Shown here: piece after piece, positions 50,176 through 62,448 of the stretch | Position numbering within the stretch: the stretch's first letter is position 1 | Layout of the letters: each line of letters opens with the position of its first letter | Assembly: GCA_028551475.1 (NCBI GenBank) | Contig: CM052362.1 | Location: 9,981,354-10,045,353, forward strand | Direction of reading: 5' to 3' | Length of the DNA: 64,000 nt | Source of the DNA: Casuarina equisetifolia | Lineage: Eukaryota > Streptophyta > Magnoliopsida > Fagales > Casuarinaceae | Program-made: the position numbers and the translations under genes | Notes under the pieces: model-generated | Seen by the model: only the letters and a program-made list of their open reading frames with translations | Database searches by the model: none | Told to the model about the DNA's origin: nothing

Positions 50176-51480
50176 ATGAAATTTCCAAGGCGATACTGGA
50201 TTGTCATTTTAACCTTCATCTGCACGTCTGTTTGCTATATAGAACGTGTTGGCTTCTCTATTGCATATACGGCTGCTGCTGATGCTGTTGGTGTAAACCA
50301 ATCTACTAAAGGAACAATACTTTCTACCTTCTACTGTGGATATGCCTGTTCGCAGGTGCCTGGTGGATGGGTGGCCCAGAGAATCGGGGGAAGGAAGGTC
50401 CTCCTTATTTCATTTCTATTATGGTCATTGACTTGTGCATTAGTCCCGCTAGACCCTAATAAAGTCCTAGTTTTAGTGATTGCCCGCTTGCTTGTTGGTG
50501 TGGCGCAAGGCTTCATCTTCCCCTCCATCCACACAGTTTTAGCGCAGTGGGTTCTACCCCATGAAAGATCCAGATCTGTTTCTCTGACAATGTCAGGGAT
50601 GTACCTTGGTGCTGCTGCAGGAATGCTTTTCCTTCCGAGCCTTGTAAAGTATAGAGGGCCCCAATCTGTATTTGTTGCTGAGGCAGCACTGGGTGCCATG
50701 TGGTGTTTGCTATGGTTCAGGTTTGCAAGTGAACATCCAAAAGCCACTGCTGCTGGTTTTGGTGAATCTTTGTTGCCAGTCAAAGGAAATCAGAAAGTGA
50801 AAGTGGAGAACGGAGGGTATTCTGCTAAAACTGTCAACATCCCATGGAAGAAAATTTTTTACAGCTTGCCGGTTTGGGCTATTGTGGTAAATAATTTCAC
50901 GTTTCATTATGCTTTGTATGTATTGATGAACTGGCTGCCTACATACTTTGAACAAGGTCTGCAGCTCAGCCTACAGGAGATGGGGTCATCTAAAATGATG
51001 CCTTATTTGAACATGTTCATATTTTCAAATATCGGTGGGGTGATTGCTGACCACTTGATCGTCAAGAGAGTCATGTCAGTGACCAGAATCCGGAAGGCGT
51101 TGAACACTGTAGGATTTTTAGTTGCTTCTCTTGCATTGATGGCTATTCCCATCTTCAGATCTTCAGGTGGAGCTGTCTTCTGTTCTTCCATGGCCCTGGG
51201 TTTCTTGGCACTAGGAAGAGCTGGATTTGCAGTGAACCACTTGGATATTGCTCCACGATATGCAGGGATTGTGATGGGAGTTTCTAATACGGCTGGTACA
51301 TTTGCTGGCATTATAGGAGTTGATCTTACTGGCAGGCTTCTTGAAGCAGCAAAAACTGCTAATTCAGATCTTTCTAGTCCAGAATGCTGGACAGCAGTAT
51401 TTTACATACCAGGGTTGCTCTGCATCTTTAGTTCTCTGGTGTTTATAGTGTTTTCAACAGGGGAGAGAATTTTTGACTGA
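50176..51480 (+). CDS. PHT4;6: Anion/phosphate transporter, PHT4;6 type (MFS), Golgi
   Basis: A single coding exon of 434 residues. It strongly resembles Arabidopsis PHT4;6 (probable anion transporter 5), which moves phosphate released by glycosylation out of the Golgi. The MFS layout of 12 membrane segments is visible: TM1 includes CYIERVGFSIAY (20-31), and the loop 2-3 signature GGWVAQRIGGRKVLL lies at about 63-77. Other family blocks are FIFPSIHTVLAQW, WAIVVNNFTFHYALYVLMNWLPTYFE, and NHLDIAPRYAGIVMGVSNTAGT. It ends FSTGERIFD. There is no plastid transit peptide, unlike other PHT4 members. An in-frame ATG at 50104 would add 24 residues; I chose 50176 because homologues begin just before RRYWIVILTF. 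Confidence 0.93.
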   Translation: MKFPRRYWIVILTFICTSVCYIERVGFSIAYTAAADAVGVNQSTKGTILSTFYCGYACSQVPGGWVAQRIGGRKVLLISFLLWSLTCALVPLDPNKVLVLVIARLLVGVAQGFIFPSIHTVLAQWVLPHERSRSVSLTMSGMYLGAAAGMLFLPSLVKYRGPQSVFVAEAALGAMWCLLWFRFASEHPKATAAGFGESLLPVKGNQKVKVENGGYSAKTVNIPWKKIFYSLPVWAIVVNNFTFHYALYVLMNWLPTYFEQGLQLSLQEMGSSKMMPYLNMFIFSNIGGVIADHLIVKRVMSVTRIRKALNTVGFLVASLALMAIPIFRSSGGAVFCSSMALGFLALGRAGFAVNHLDIAPRYAGIVMGVSNTAGTFAGIIGVDLTGRLLEAAKTANSDLSSPECWTAVFYIPGLLCIFSSLVFIVFSTGERIFD

Positions 51481-52703
51481 GTCAACTTTGTTCGATGCAA
51501 AGGTTGCATCCTGCCAATGCTCTTGTCTCTGTTAAGATTGAGTTTTTCTTCATCATGTCTGTTGATGAGCCTTCTGGTGCTTGTTGAGCATACCATTCTC
51601 TCTGGGAAGGGCATGCGATGATCAGCTGCCCATAAAAAAAAGTTGAAACGGTCGCCTGGCCTTAGCATAGCTAGCTGCAAAAGTATATTCTTTAATTCTC
51701 CGATGTGAAGAATCTGTAACTCATTTATTTATGTTATTCAATCACTGTGCCATAATCGAGCTGGCGTTTTCTGGCTCTTTAAAGATTGCATATTTGTGAC
51801 ATTTTCAAAATGTAATTGACTTCCCACAAAGAAGAAAGGCTCCAGTAAAAGAGCCGCATGTTGATCGTCTTTTGCTGTTAGGTTAATAGAGTTTTTCACT
51901 TTTTTTGCTACCCCAAGTTTTTTTCTTCTTCTTTATATACATGTCCACTCAATTGGTTTTGAACATGAGACTAAGAGAGACAGTATTTATTTTCGAACTT
52001 AGTCTTATTGATACCTTATTACGAAGTATATATATATATATAAAACTAGTGTTGAATTTGAAGTTATTGGGTTTGAAATAATACTTACTTTTAATTGAGG
52101 CAAGTGTTTGTTAATATCTTATTATTAATTGAATAATGTATTTTATATGTATATGAAAACACCCATACAATTGGTATTGAATGTAAAACTAAAAAATTTG
52201 AAACATTTATTGGTGTATTTTTTTATATAAATACCGCACAATTGAAATTGAACTTAAAATTAAGAGATTTGAAACAACAATTATTCTCAACTGATTATGG
52301 TGCATGTGAATACCTTACTAACTTAAAAAGTTAATGATCTAAATTGGCTTTCATCCATTAATTTGTTGGCCTTTAGTCCATAGGATAGGTTACTTGGAAG
52401 ATCTCCTCCTGTTAAAACCAATGAAATCTCGAGTCATAACAGATAAGGCGACGAGATTTGCTGGGCAGGAGCCATTGAGAAAAAGCTCAACTTTAATGGC
52501 CGACGGTTTTGACAGCGACGCTGACGTGAAAGCGTGGACTAAAGCCCAGTTGCGGATTAAAGTTAAAAAATTAAATAAAAACGGTGCCCGTTGGAAACGA
52601 AGGTGGGTCCGTGTCAACCCATCACCTCCGTCCCGTCGCCGTTCTTCTTTTCTAGATCTTCCAACATTACAATTGGAGTCGAGCAGGGGGTGTTCGGCCG
52701 GCC
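51481..52703. other. Intergenic region between PHT4;6 and hyccin genes
   Basis: The 3' UTR of the transporter lies at its start. The middle (51900-52380) is AT-rich with a short (TA)n at about 52027-52042. The last 250 bp are less AT-rich and are probably the hyccin promoter and 5' UTR. Open frames here run into the hyccin frame shadows and are not genes. Confidence 0.5.
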
Positions 52704-54068
52704 ATGGACTTCCGTCTGAATCACTCGCTCCGTTCCCCTTCCTCCTCCTCTTCCTCCTCCACCTCCACCCCCAAGCCTGCTCCCACCACCACTACCGCCA
52801 CAACTATCACCTCTACCACCAACACCAATTCCAACACGATTGCCAGTGCCAGCGCCAACGCCAACGCCAACGCCAACGCCAACGCCGCGGACTCTGACCC
52901 CATGCACTCCTGGTGGGAGTCCGTCTCCAAAGCCCGCTCTCGCATCCACGCTCTCTCCTCTGTCCTCCAAGAACCCTCCAATTCCCTTGATTCCTTCGAT
53001 TCCTCATCCTTTTCCTTCTCTTCCCTCGCCGACTCCGACCGACCTGCGCTGTCTCTCCTCTCTTCGCACTCTGCCTACTGTCTCATCTCCTCCGCGCTGT
53101 CGGCACCGCAGTCAGGATCGGGCTCCGACCCGCTCTGCCAGTGGCTTTATGATACCTACCTCGCCTCCGACCCCCATCTACGACTTGTCGTCCTCTCCTT
53201 CCTGCCTCTTCTCTCCACCCTCTACCTCTCCCGCGTGCACTCGTCCGAGTCCCCCTCCCTAGCTGGATTCGAGGCCGTCCTGCTCGCCCTTTACGCCGCG
53301 GAAACCAAATCCCGCAATGGCAAGCCTCTACTCATCTCCATTCCCGACCTCTCTCAACCCTCCCTCTACCACACCCCTCGCCGCCTTGCCATCAACAACA
53401 ACGGCAACAATAATTCAGGCCCCTCCGTCGGGGTTCTCTCGCCGCCTCTCGAGCCACAGATCGCCGTCAAGTCCACTAAACGCGCTTGCATAGTTGGCGT
53501 CGCCCTGGAATGCTATTTCAAACAGATCTCGCAGATGCCGAGCTGGTCCAAGCTCGAGTTTTGCCGATCTGTGGAGGGTTGGGCCGGGCAGGACTGTTCT
53601 TGTAAACGAGAGTTCGATAAGGACGATGATGAATTTGAGAACTGCACATCGTTTTCGGACGGTGCGATTGGGGTTGAGGTTGTCGCCGACGAGATGGGCA
53701 AGAAGTTGATGATTGAGGAAAATGGGGAGAATTCTGAACCCAAGGGGACGAGAATTCGGCTGCCATGGGAGCTATTGCAACCAGCGTTGAGGATTCTGGG
53801 ACACTGCCTGCTGGCTCCGTTGAATGCCCAAGATGTTAAGGACGCGGCAGCATCCGCAGTGAGGAGCTTGTACGCGAGGGCGACGCATGATTTGGTTCCG
53901 CAGGCGATCTTGGCGTCACGGAGTCTCATTCAACTCGATAAGCGGGGGCGCGCGGCTGCGAAGGCAGAGGCAGAGGCTGCGGCCGCGGCGGCCAATGCCA
54001 GTGCGTCTTCCAATGCCAACACACCTAGCAAGGCCAAGAAACCTGAAATCCTGTTGGTTTCCAAGTGA
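52704..54068 (+). CDS. Hyccin-family protein (PI4-kinase alpha complex scaffold)
   Basis: An intronless 454-residue protein; the ATG sits in GCCATGG. The hyccin (FAM126) family in plants, HYC1/HYC2, bridges partners in the plasma-membrane PI4K-alpha-1 complex that makes PI4P. The N-terminus (1-66) is Ser/Thr/Pro-rich low complexity with an (Ala-Asn) run at about 50-61. The hyccin domain begins at HSWWESVSKARSRIHALSSVL (about 68) and covers CQWLYDTYLASDP, VVLSFLPLLSTLYL, ACIVGVALECYFKQI, and LPWELLQPALRILGHCLLAP ... AASAVRSLYARA. An Ala-rich tail (KAEAEAAAAAANAS) precedes the end. Composition is markedly C-rich at the 5' end compared with its surroundings, so all alternative frames stay open there; they are shadows. 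Confidence 0.92.
   Translation: MDFRLNHSLRSPSSSSSSSTSTPKPAPTTTTATTITSTTNTNSNTIASASANANANANANAADSDPMHSWWESVSKARSRIHALSSVLQEPSNSLDSFDSSSFSFSSLADSDRPALSLLSSHSAYCLISSALSAPQSGSGSDPLCQWLYDTYLASDPHLRLVVLSFLPLLSTLYLSRVHSSESPSLAGFEAVLLALYAAETKSRNGKPLLISIPDLSQPSLYHTPRRLAINNNGNNNSGPSVGVLSPPLEPQIAVKSTKRACIVGVALECYFKQISQMPSWSKLEFCRSVEGWAGQDCSCKREFDKDDDEFENCTSFSDGAIGVEVVADEMGKKLMIEENGENSEPKGTRIRLPWELLQPALRILGHCLLAPLNAQDVKDAAASAVRSLYARATHDLVPQAILASRSLIQLDKRGRAAAKAEAEAAAAAANASASSNANTPSKAKKPEILLVSK
52850..52885 (+). repeat. Hexanucleotide (GCCAAC)n coding for Ala-Asn
   Basis: Five or six units lie inside the hyccin coding sequence. The length is likely polymorphic and always in frame because the period is six. 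Confidence 0.9.
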
Positions 54069-57000
54069 CTGGGGAAGGGGGATTGCTTTTCAGGTAATGG
54101 TTGTTGTAAAGTTTAGTTGAAGTTGTTGAAAAGAATTTTTTTTGTAGGTTGATGTTGTATTCCAAAATTAGTATTCCATTGGTAGTTCTTAGTGGTTATG
54201 TCTTCTCAAGCGAAAAGTTATACCTATGCGTTGACATTTTCTTTGGTTGTATTGGGATATCTTGGAGAGAATTGTTGGAAATGGTTTGTAACAGCTGCTT
54301 GTGTGGTGCGGATTTTCTCATTTGAAGTGTTGTTGTACTTTGTAAGAATTCTGATTTTTGCGAAATGAACTCATTTCAAACGATGTCATTTGCTTCTAAT
54401 TCAATTCTCGAGGGAGGGGGGAGGGGATTGGGTGTGGGAACTAGCACTGCGCTTGGCTTTTGTTGTTTTGTTTCTTTGCTTTGTAATGCCTATGTCTCTG
54501 CCTTACTTCTACAAGTTAGATTTGTCCTGTTATCTTAATATATGAGATGAATGGAAAGTCTTAAATCACTTTTAGTTATTATATCTTTCTCTCTTTAGTT
54601 AAAAAATCCCTCTCCAATTCATAATTGACCTGAGATGAGGACCATTAAGTTCCTTTAAACCATTTTATATCTTGTATCTGTGGCTTTATTAGAACTTGTT
54701 TTTAAATTCAGCTGGATTATGCCTCTTGTTTCCTTCAGCTTAATCAGATGGGTGAAAGAATGAACTTGACAGTGAAAATTTTTCCTTTCTTCCTGCAATC
54801 TGAATCAATATAATGTTTATGCAAATAAGGCGTGAAGGATTGTAACTAGTAGAGGTGACATACCTTAAGATAACTGCAACAGGTGAACACCCACACGCAA
54901 ATTGATCACAGAAGAAATTTTGTTCTTGGTGGCATAGAAAGTTTCAGGAGCAAATTACGCACTAAATTTCTAATGAAAACTTATTAACACATCTTTATTT
55001 TCTTTTCTTTTTTTTGGTAGATGTTTGTGTATGTTGCTTAGGAAATAGAGAAGGGAAATTATGTTATCATGGATGTTGCTACTGAAAAATGACAAGGGGG
55101 AGCCCTTATTTACATTGCTGATTGAGTTGATATTATGTTTTAGATTAAGCAGGCTCGAGGGAAACAGTGTAGCATTTGGGAGTGATTTTCGTGGTTGAGA
55201 TGTGTGAAATTTTAAGCTTTACGTACAATCATGATGTGATCACTCATCCCTGGAAATATGATACTGGTGAAGTAGTCCAACCAAGAGCCATGTACTCCTA
55301 CAACATGTTTCCCTCAGGATCATGCTTTCCATGTCATGCTAGTTTCTGTAAGATCCAATTTGTGAGTTTTTCAGGTTTAGCAGTCCTCATCTTTTTTTTT
55401 ATTTGTTTAAATTTTATATCAATTTGGTGGTTCATACATGTTCTACAATTGTATTAGGGTTTTGGTAGTCAGTCATGTTTAATCCTAATATTGATTGGTT
55501 TGCAAGTTTTATGTAGAACTGCAAGATTGCATCATATGAAGAAGACAAAATTGTTTCAGACACCCGATCAATTAAGAATGGCTCAAATTTATGGAAAGGT
55601 CCCTAGGTCTCTACAACTTTTAAAAAGTCAAAATAATCTATATGGTTATAAAGGAAAAATTATAAAACAAGTGAATGCATGAGGATGGAAAAGAAAACTT
55701 TAAAAAAGTGTTAGGAATATAAGAAAGAGATTTGACAGCAAGTTTTATGCATGAGAATGGCCTATGGGCGTTTGTGGGCATGATGAAAGGTTGAAGAATG
55801 TAAAGAAAAGCGACTATTACAGAACCGTTATTGTAGTTCTTCGGCCTATTCAGGGTCAAGAAGCATGTTAGTTGAGTAAGAGAGATCAATATCAGTATGC
55901 TTTTATTAATTTTGTACATTACTTGATGTAATTTACTTGTGTATAGCTGTGATGAAGTTTTGTTGCAATTGAAGTTTATATTTCTTTGAATATCTGTTAT
56001 GTTGGTTGGTTAATTATAGATGAACGAATAGTGAAGGTGAAATTGTTTAAAACATGGTGTAATATAAGCACCAGACTTTTAGCTGGGATAATGAACATTC
56101 AGATCATATAATTTGTAAACCGGAGTATATCTAACATATGTTTCTGAATCACTACTTGTAAAATGGATTTTCTGACCTCTTATCTATGGTTTATTGTTGT
56201 ATACTGGGGGATATATGATAAATTAGATTTTCTGATTTATGAAATGAATTCTTCCTTTTTTTCACCTGTTTTTAGTTGGGGTGGGATTGGTGGGAGTGGA
56301 GGACTCTGAACACGATGGATTAGGTGATGCTGAATTTTGTCATCTTCTTGTTCACTTTTACTTATTAGACTTAGTTATAATCCTGATGGTAGCGTGGCTA
56401 TAAACAAGATGGGTATGCAACGTTTTGGAAGATATATAGCCTTCAGTATTGTCAATGCCACCTTCCATGACTGCTGGACTCCTGTGTGCCTACCTTTACA
56501 TCTGCTCCATATTAGTACTCAAATATAGCTAGGACTTGTTATTTTGTTTTTCAAACTCGTATTTCTGATACATGATACTCAAAACTTTTGGATAGATTTT
56601 GTCTCTTGAGGGTTTATTAGTTTGGATGCTATTGTCCAAAATTTGTAACCAGAGGAAGTTGTGCTTCCGTGGTAAGTATTTCCTTTGGGGCAATGCTACT
56701 GGTAGTATCTTATAGGGCAATGATATTTTTGCTTCAGCATGTTTTTCATGCTCAGTTCAGGGAATTTATGACTACATGAAAAGTGGACTGTGAGAAATTG
56801 AAGTGCCAATAGGGTGATATTCTTTTTATGGTGATCTGTAGTGGTATCAAATGGTTTCTAAATATCTTGTTAGGTTGGAGAAGTGGGTGAGTATATTAAT
56901 ATTTGGTTTCTAATTACCTAGACTATCTTTAGTGTTGTCCGATAAGCTAACTTTCTATATCTCTATTTCTGTCCTTTGTTGGTCTAAATTGGTGACGTCA

Positions 57001-58500
57001 AAAAATCCTTTTCCAGCTATAATTCCTGGCATACGTACTGCTAAACCTTTTTCCATCCCATTAAAGTAGACGGACGAAGTTGAATGCCATCGAGAGTCTT
57101 TTTTGACTAAACCCATAAACCTGCCTCTCTCTGCATGTAGACAATTGCATCTGGGTATAATTCCAAGTTCCTTAAGCGAGTTGTTTAGATGCACATGTGG
57201 AAATGTAGGGAACTGCTTGGTATAGGTGGCTGATTGGATGTTAGTAGAGGTTTTGCAGCGATTTTTCCGAATAGCAACGATTTATTATTGTATGGATTAA
57301 CGGCCAGCAGGGTGGTAGTGGAGGTTTACTTTCTTGACTCTAGCCTTAGATGGGGTCTTGAAGGGTCCATTCCACATTCAATTACCATTATCGTTGATTT
57401 TTTTAGCTATTGAGTATAGCGAATGTTCAACAATGTTGAGTTTTCTAGTTTAGTTTGGTTTTTGTCTCTTTTTTGTTTTGTGTTAATTTTTAATTTTTAA
57501 TTTTCAAGTTTATATTATAAATAAAATTGTAAACATAGATTTGATACGATAAATTACTACAACGAATTTAAAGCTAAATTATATACCATAGGTATTCATT
57601 TTGCCATAAAGATCAATATAACAATTATTTTTTTACTCGTAACTAAGGAGTAATACGAAAAGGGACATATTTTAACGAAATGGAGAGAGGAATTGAAAAT
57701 AATCAAAGCTTAGAAACATTAGTTGCTACTATTTCTACCCTATCAAATTATCTATAAACCCTAGCTTTTATGGACAAATTCACAAGAGAAACCCTAAAAG
57801 GAAAGTCAACAATTAAAATCGTCTGAAGGAAGAAAATCAAATCAATCCCAATCGAAGATAAATTTGAGCGATTGGATCAATTAGGTCGAAAGTGGTGGCA
57901 TCTTTATGAAAGGGTTCAATGAATCGCACGGGATTCCCAGGCTTTTGCTCGAAAAGGACGAACATCGTGGGTCATAATTCATAAAGATGGACGGCATTCT
58001 GGGGGGCATCCACGGGGTCCTCCATCGGTATTACCCCGCGGGCATACCATGATTATACCTGGATTATAACTTGAGGCTAAAGATTTGTTGAAGACACAGT
58101 GAATGTGGTCTGAACACCTAGTGGTGTTGGCAGAATTTAAATTCTTTTGGTAATTGAAGTAATGAGTTTTATAAAAAGAAAATTCATATTTTGGCAAAAA
58201 CCTCGTAGTTCATCTTTATTGCAAACGTTAACCCCATAATGGACCTTCTAAAAAGTTAAAAAAGGACACGTTTTATGGGTTGAATTTATGTGCTAGAGCA
58301 GATGACGGTTCTCCTTTTTTCTTTCCCCTCTTTGATCATAATCTTGAGGACATAAATGGGTATATAGGGTTTCTGTTTGAAAATTTAATTCAACAAAAAT
58401 AAGGAATCTGATTGAAGTCGAAGGAAAACAAGAAGTATTTATTGATAATAAAATTGAAAAAGCTTGCATAATTTATAAAAATGGACCATAAACACTTGGA
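54069..58500. other. Gene-free region downstream of hyccin
   Basis: The first part is the hyccin 3' UTR. Short open frames at 55176-55457, 55491-55682, 56337-56528 and 56955-57194 (minus) show no family motif or splice-supported chain. The less AT-rich patch at about 57900-58060 is also unassigned on both strands. Confidence 0.4.
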
Positions 58501-58507
58501 CTGAGCC

Positions 58508-58831
58508 ATTAACCGTAGAGCATACTCATCGTATTTCACCTTCAGTACCAGTTTTGACGTCAAGTTTGCTCATTTTCAGCATGGACCTTCTGAACTCGTT
58601 ATTGAAGCTTAACCTAGCCATGTCTCCTGAACCTGTGAAACGCTGAACCAAAGTTCGAGCAGAGGCATCAGTCCATAACTTTTGATCCGATTCCAGGACC
58701 CCTCGGCCTTTTCTCAATTTTGTGAAGAAAGATACATCAAATCTGTTTGCGCTACCTACGTCTAATGCAACTGAAGAACAAGCATTCTGAAGTCCCAATG
58801 GTGTGGCCACCTTATCATCACATAAGTGCAC
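58508..58831 (-). pseudogene. Class III peroxidase last-exon fragment
   Basis: The minus-strand frame contains VALDVGSANRFDVSFF, then RKGRGVLESDQKLWTDASARTLVQRF, FRRSMLKMSKL and KTGTEGEIR, the C-terminal quarter of a secreted class III (heme) peroxidase. A TGA at 58526-58528 replaces the second Arg of the usual GEIRR; VCSTVN follows in frame after it. The heme-binding histidines and all upstream exons are missing. A cttcag just before AATGCTTG (about 58790) could be the old splice acceptor. It is a truncated pseudogene. Confidence 0.85.
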
Positions 58832-61800
58832 TAAGTTTAGTTTGGGGTAAATTTATGGAAGATAAAAGCTGCTCAAATTTGATAGACACAATAAGTGTAA
58901 TACAAATTGTTCCAAATGTATCAAGCAAAGTAAATTTTATCTTCAAGCTTTAATGCTAGACTGGAAAATCTTTATTTAGTGTTATCATGGCTAAAGTTAG
59001 AAAATAAACTTGATTCTCCTTAGCTACGGCGAGGACCAAAGGGTGGGGGCTGAAGAGGTTATATAGCTCCATCCACTTCCCTCACACCAACCTCTCGTCC
59101 CTGTAAAAGAAACTATTTACATTGACCTTTTTAAAACAAATTCTAGCTGCTCCTTTTTACGTGTAAAGTTTTTTTTTTTTTGAAAAAAAAAAGAGAAAAA
59201 ATAAAAAAAAAAAGGACTTTTTAATGCACAAAAGAACAAAGGTTTAGAAGAGATTCAATATTTTTCAAATCTCTTGCCTTTCTAATACTTGCGGTTGCAA
59301 GGTCACAAGTATTTATATAGGATATTGTGAGGGTGAATGCAGGAGAAGAAGCCCGTAAAGCCGCCGGGAGTCGGCCGGAAAATGAAGTTTCAAATGAAGC
59401 GGGATACAATAGCAGCAAGCTCACCTTTGTCTCCTAATAATTGGGAGATTGCATGGTACTATTCCACGTAAGAAAAAATCCTTGCGAAAAAATTGTCAAA
59501 GCTGCCTCTAATCCTCCTCCATGAATGTTGAGGCTGCTTGTCACGCTCAAGCACAATGAATGTCGTTTAACACAATGTCGAGTGTCCTCATATGACAGGG
59601 TCTTTGAATATTGTTGCTTAATGTTGAATTCTATAATTCTGCTTCTACAATAAGCCCTAATTACATTTAGAAACCTTTTTTAGGAATATTTATGCTTTTT
59701 ACTCGAGAGATTGGAAAGGTCGGATCATTGTGATACTTTGACATGAGAACTCGACAGTCATGTTTTTGGGCATTCGTATGGATAAACATTTGCAATATTC
59801 GGAAAATTTCAATTTTTATCCCTTTTTTGACTTTGGAAAAAGGTCAAATTCCAGTCATCCACGGGCTGGAATTGCCAATTTTTATCCCGACTCGTTCAAA
59901 AATGCTTTTTTTTTCTTTTTCTTTTCAAATTCCTTAAGCATTTTTGATGAGTTTGTGGAAGAAAACAAATTGATGGGATTTCTTTGTCCTTCGAAATATT
60001 TAGTCTTCATAACTACTGTTCACCAAGGACTCTAAACGAAAAGGAAAAATAAAAATTTTGACACCTTCTCCGACCACTAAATTCAGTGTAATGGCACGGT
60101 TAATAGCTTGTAATTGTAAAATTTATGTAAAATTCGGTTCACTTGACGGATCAAACATTGGCTTCTTGATGGCTAGCCTGGTACCGTGAACAAAATTTTG
60201 AAATGCAAAAAGCTTATATGGTTTGACACGAACATCAAAGCAGTGACGTTAGAAAATCAATCTTGTATACTTTTTTTGTTTTTGGGTTGAATTGTCAAGT
60301 AAAATACTTATATCAATATCTACATAGATATAGATATAGATATAGATATAGATATAGATATAGATATAGATATAGATATAGATATAGTTATAGATATCAC
60401 AAAAGTTTCATGTGTAAAATAATTCAACACACCATTAATCCCTACAACAATTCTAGCTAGGTTCAAAGATGGTGCTAGGAAGATTTTAGATTTCCTACAA
60501 ATACCTATTATGATTTATATAACTTATACTTCTACATGATGAGATTTTGCTTCTAATATCCTTCTTGATCTTGGTAAGTATGACAGCTTAAGTGAATCTT
60601 CTTCTATTTATTTTATTTTAGTTGTAGTATATTGTAACTTTGAAGAATACACTTAGTAGCATTGCAATAAAATCTTACTTTTACCATCAAACTTATCCAA
60701 CTCATTTCCTTCTCCCATGGCTCAAACCTACAAATCAATCTATTTATTTCCTGGATTGTAGTTCATGAGCATCTAGTGAATAAGCAATTAAAGGATAAAT
60801 GTTCATATGATTTTTGTTGTTTCAACATATGTTACATTGTTGGTCCACTCAATTGTTCCATATAGCTACTTGATTTACTATGTTTAGTTTTCCTTTCATA
60901 GTGATCTAACAGATAAAATTGTGCTTGTCTATTCTTACTGTCCATTGTAGTCACGCTACTCAACATCTTGCTTGTGCACTTTCAACCTTAAGTAACTTTT
61001 GGTGATATCATAATATGAATTAGTAATTACTTGTGAAAGTTCCTTCATTACTCGTAGAGGAAGGCATCAAAATTAGGTTGTAGTTTTTTTGTTATCTTTG
61101 TGCCCCTTCTAAAATGTTAATTGTGTGTTTAAGGTAATCAAAATGTAATTGTAATTGTAACAAGAAATTCAATCTCAATTCAGTAAATCAAATAAACTGT
61201 TAATTGGTCACTAGCCACGTTGTTTGGTTTTTCCTGCATTGTTGTTAAGGGGACACATTTCTTTTCTTTCATTCTAACTATGTTCCTTCCACTGATAGGC
61301 AAATCAACAATCTTACTTTAGCGAGTAGAGCGAGAGTTTGTATTCTTCGGGAAAAACAAAAGTAAAAGTATTAAAAAGAAAACAACTAATTCTTTTGTTG
61401 CCTAAGAAGTTGTGCACTGTACAATTTGATCATCGTTCAAATGAATGAAGGTTAATAGTTTCTAATTCCTCCTTGCCTTTTGATGTTATTTAATTATTTC
61501 TTGTTCTCATGGCATTTCATTTTTGTCAATTTACTCTACCTCTTTGTAATTAGTACAATACGATTGCTTTTTCTTTGATTTGTTTCTCTTTCTATAAAAT
61601 GTCATGTTTTGATTTCTAACTTCCATTTGTAATTCACTCTTACATGTTTATAACACCAATTGATATAAAATTTGATTGAATGTAAATGACTAGTACTTGG
61701 CTAAAATTAGATCATAGTACATCACATGTTCTTTTAAACTAATTTTTTCTCATATGTTGGACTTTATATAGGAGCCAAGTATTAGTTTCTTAGAAAATTC

Positions 61801-62035
61801 TTGTAAAGTCATACTTCTTTAGCCAAAATATTAATTGAAGGATAAAAAATTTTTAGTAGTATACTATCACACTTCCAAAAGACAATGATCTTAATTTGAT
61901 ATTTTTTATAACTATTTCATTTAGAATGATTTTAGGCTATATAATTGAATGAAAGATAAAAGAAGCACTCTATATAGGTAAATTTTTTGTGAGATGACAA
62001 GAAATAACGATTTTTAGAGGAAAAATTTTAAATCA
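58832..62035. other. Gene-free AT-rich region
   Basis: No gene was recognised. The stretch 59330-59460 is less AT-rich and has a short open frame (MKFQMKRDTIAAS at about 59380) of no known family. The phrase aatttttatccc occurs twice (59812 and 59877). A hexanucleotide microsatellite is listed separately. Confidence 0.5.
60324..60398. repeat. (ATAGAT)n microsatellite
   Basis: About twelve units of a six-base repeat with slight decay at the right end. It translates as Tyr-Arg repeats in one frame, which is a simple-sequence artefact. Confidence 0.95.
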
Positions 62036-62448
62036 ATGGCTGCAAAATCCATCAGCAAAGTTATTGTAGTGATGAAGTTGCTAATCCTTGTAATCGCCAA
62101 GGTACATGCCAATGGTCTTACCCGTTTCTTTTCCACTCCCATATCATTTCCTACTATCTTTGACACCATTCAACAAAATGAGAATCACAACCATCATTGC
62201 CTTGAAATTGTACTAGAATTCTGTGAAGGACAGCTAGATTTAGACTTAGTAGCGAAAGAGAGATGTGCTTTTCTCTTCTCATTCCGTGCCTCTTTGAGAA
62301 TCCGAAATACGAACATCTCACTTACCGTGAATTTTTGTCAATCGGCAAAAAATGCCTATTGCATTGTTGGCGAAAAATTCCCCATAGAGGCTTAGATATT
62401 GGGAGATGTTTGTTAAAGTATTTTGAAAGACAAATGGAGAAGCATTAA
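62036..62448 (+). CDS. Small secreted cysteine-containing protein, unknown family, possibly frameshifted
   Basis: The ATG at 62036 opens a 119-residue frame (to 62395). Its N-terminus is a good signal peptide (KLLILVIA core, then KVHANG), followed by HHCLEIVLEFCEGQLDLDL. From 62263 a second frame is open to 62448 and is rich in Cys and aromatic/charged residues (KKCLLHCWRKIP, then DIGRCLLKYFE). The second frame looks more protein-like than the tail of the first. A single indel around 62255-62275 may have split one ancestral gene; alternatively only the first frame is used. I do not recognise the family. Confidence 0.4.

Noticed and set aside
52614-53929. Several long open frames on both strands over the hyccin gene
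   Set aside because: They are shadows caused by the C-rich coding sequence and the hexanucleotide repeat; only the 52704 frame shows the hyccin domain.
60263-60460. Open frame with Tyr-Arg repeats
   Set aside because: Direct translation of the (ATAGAT)n microsatellite.
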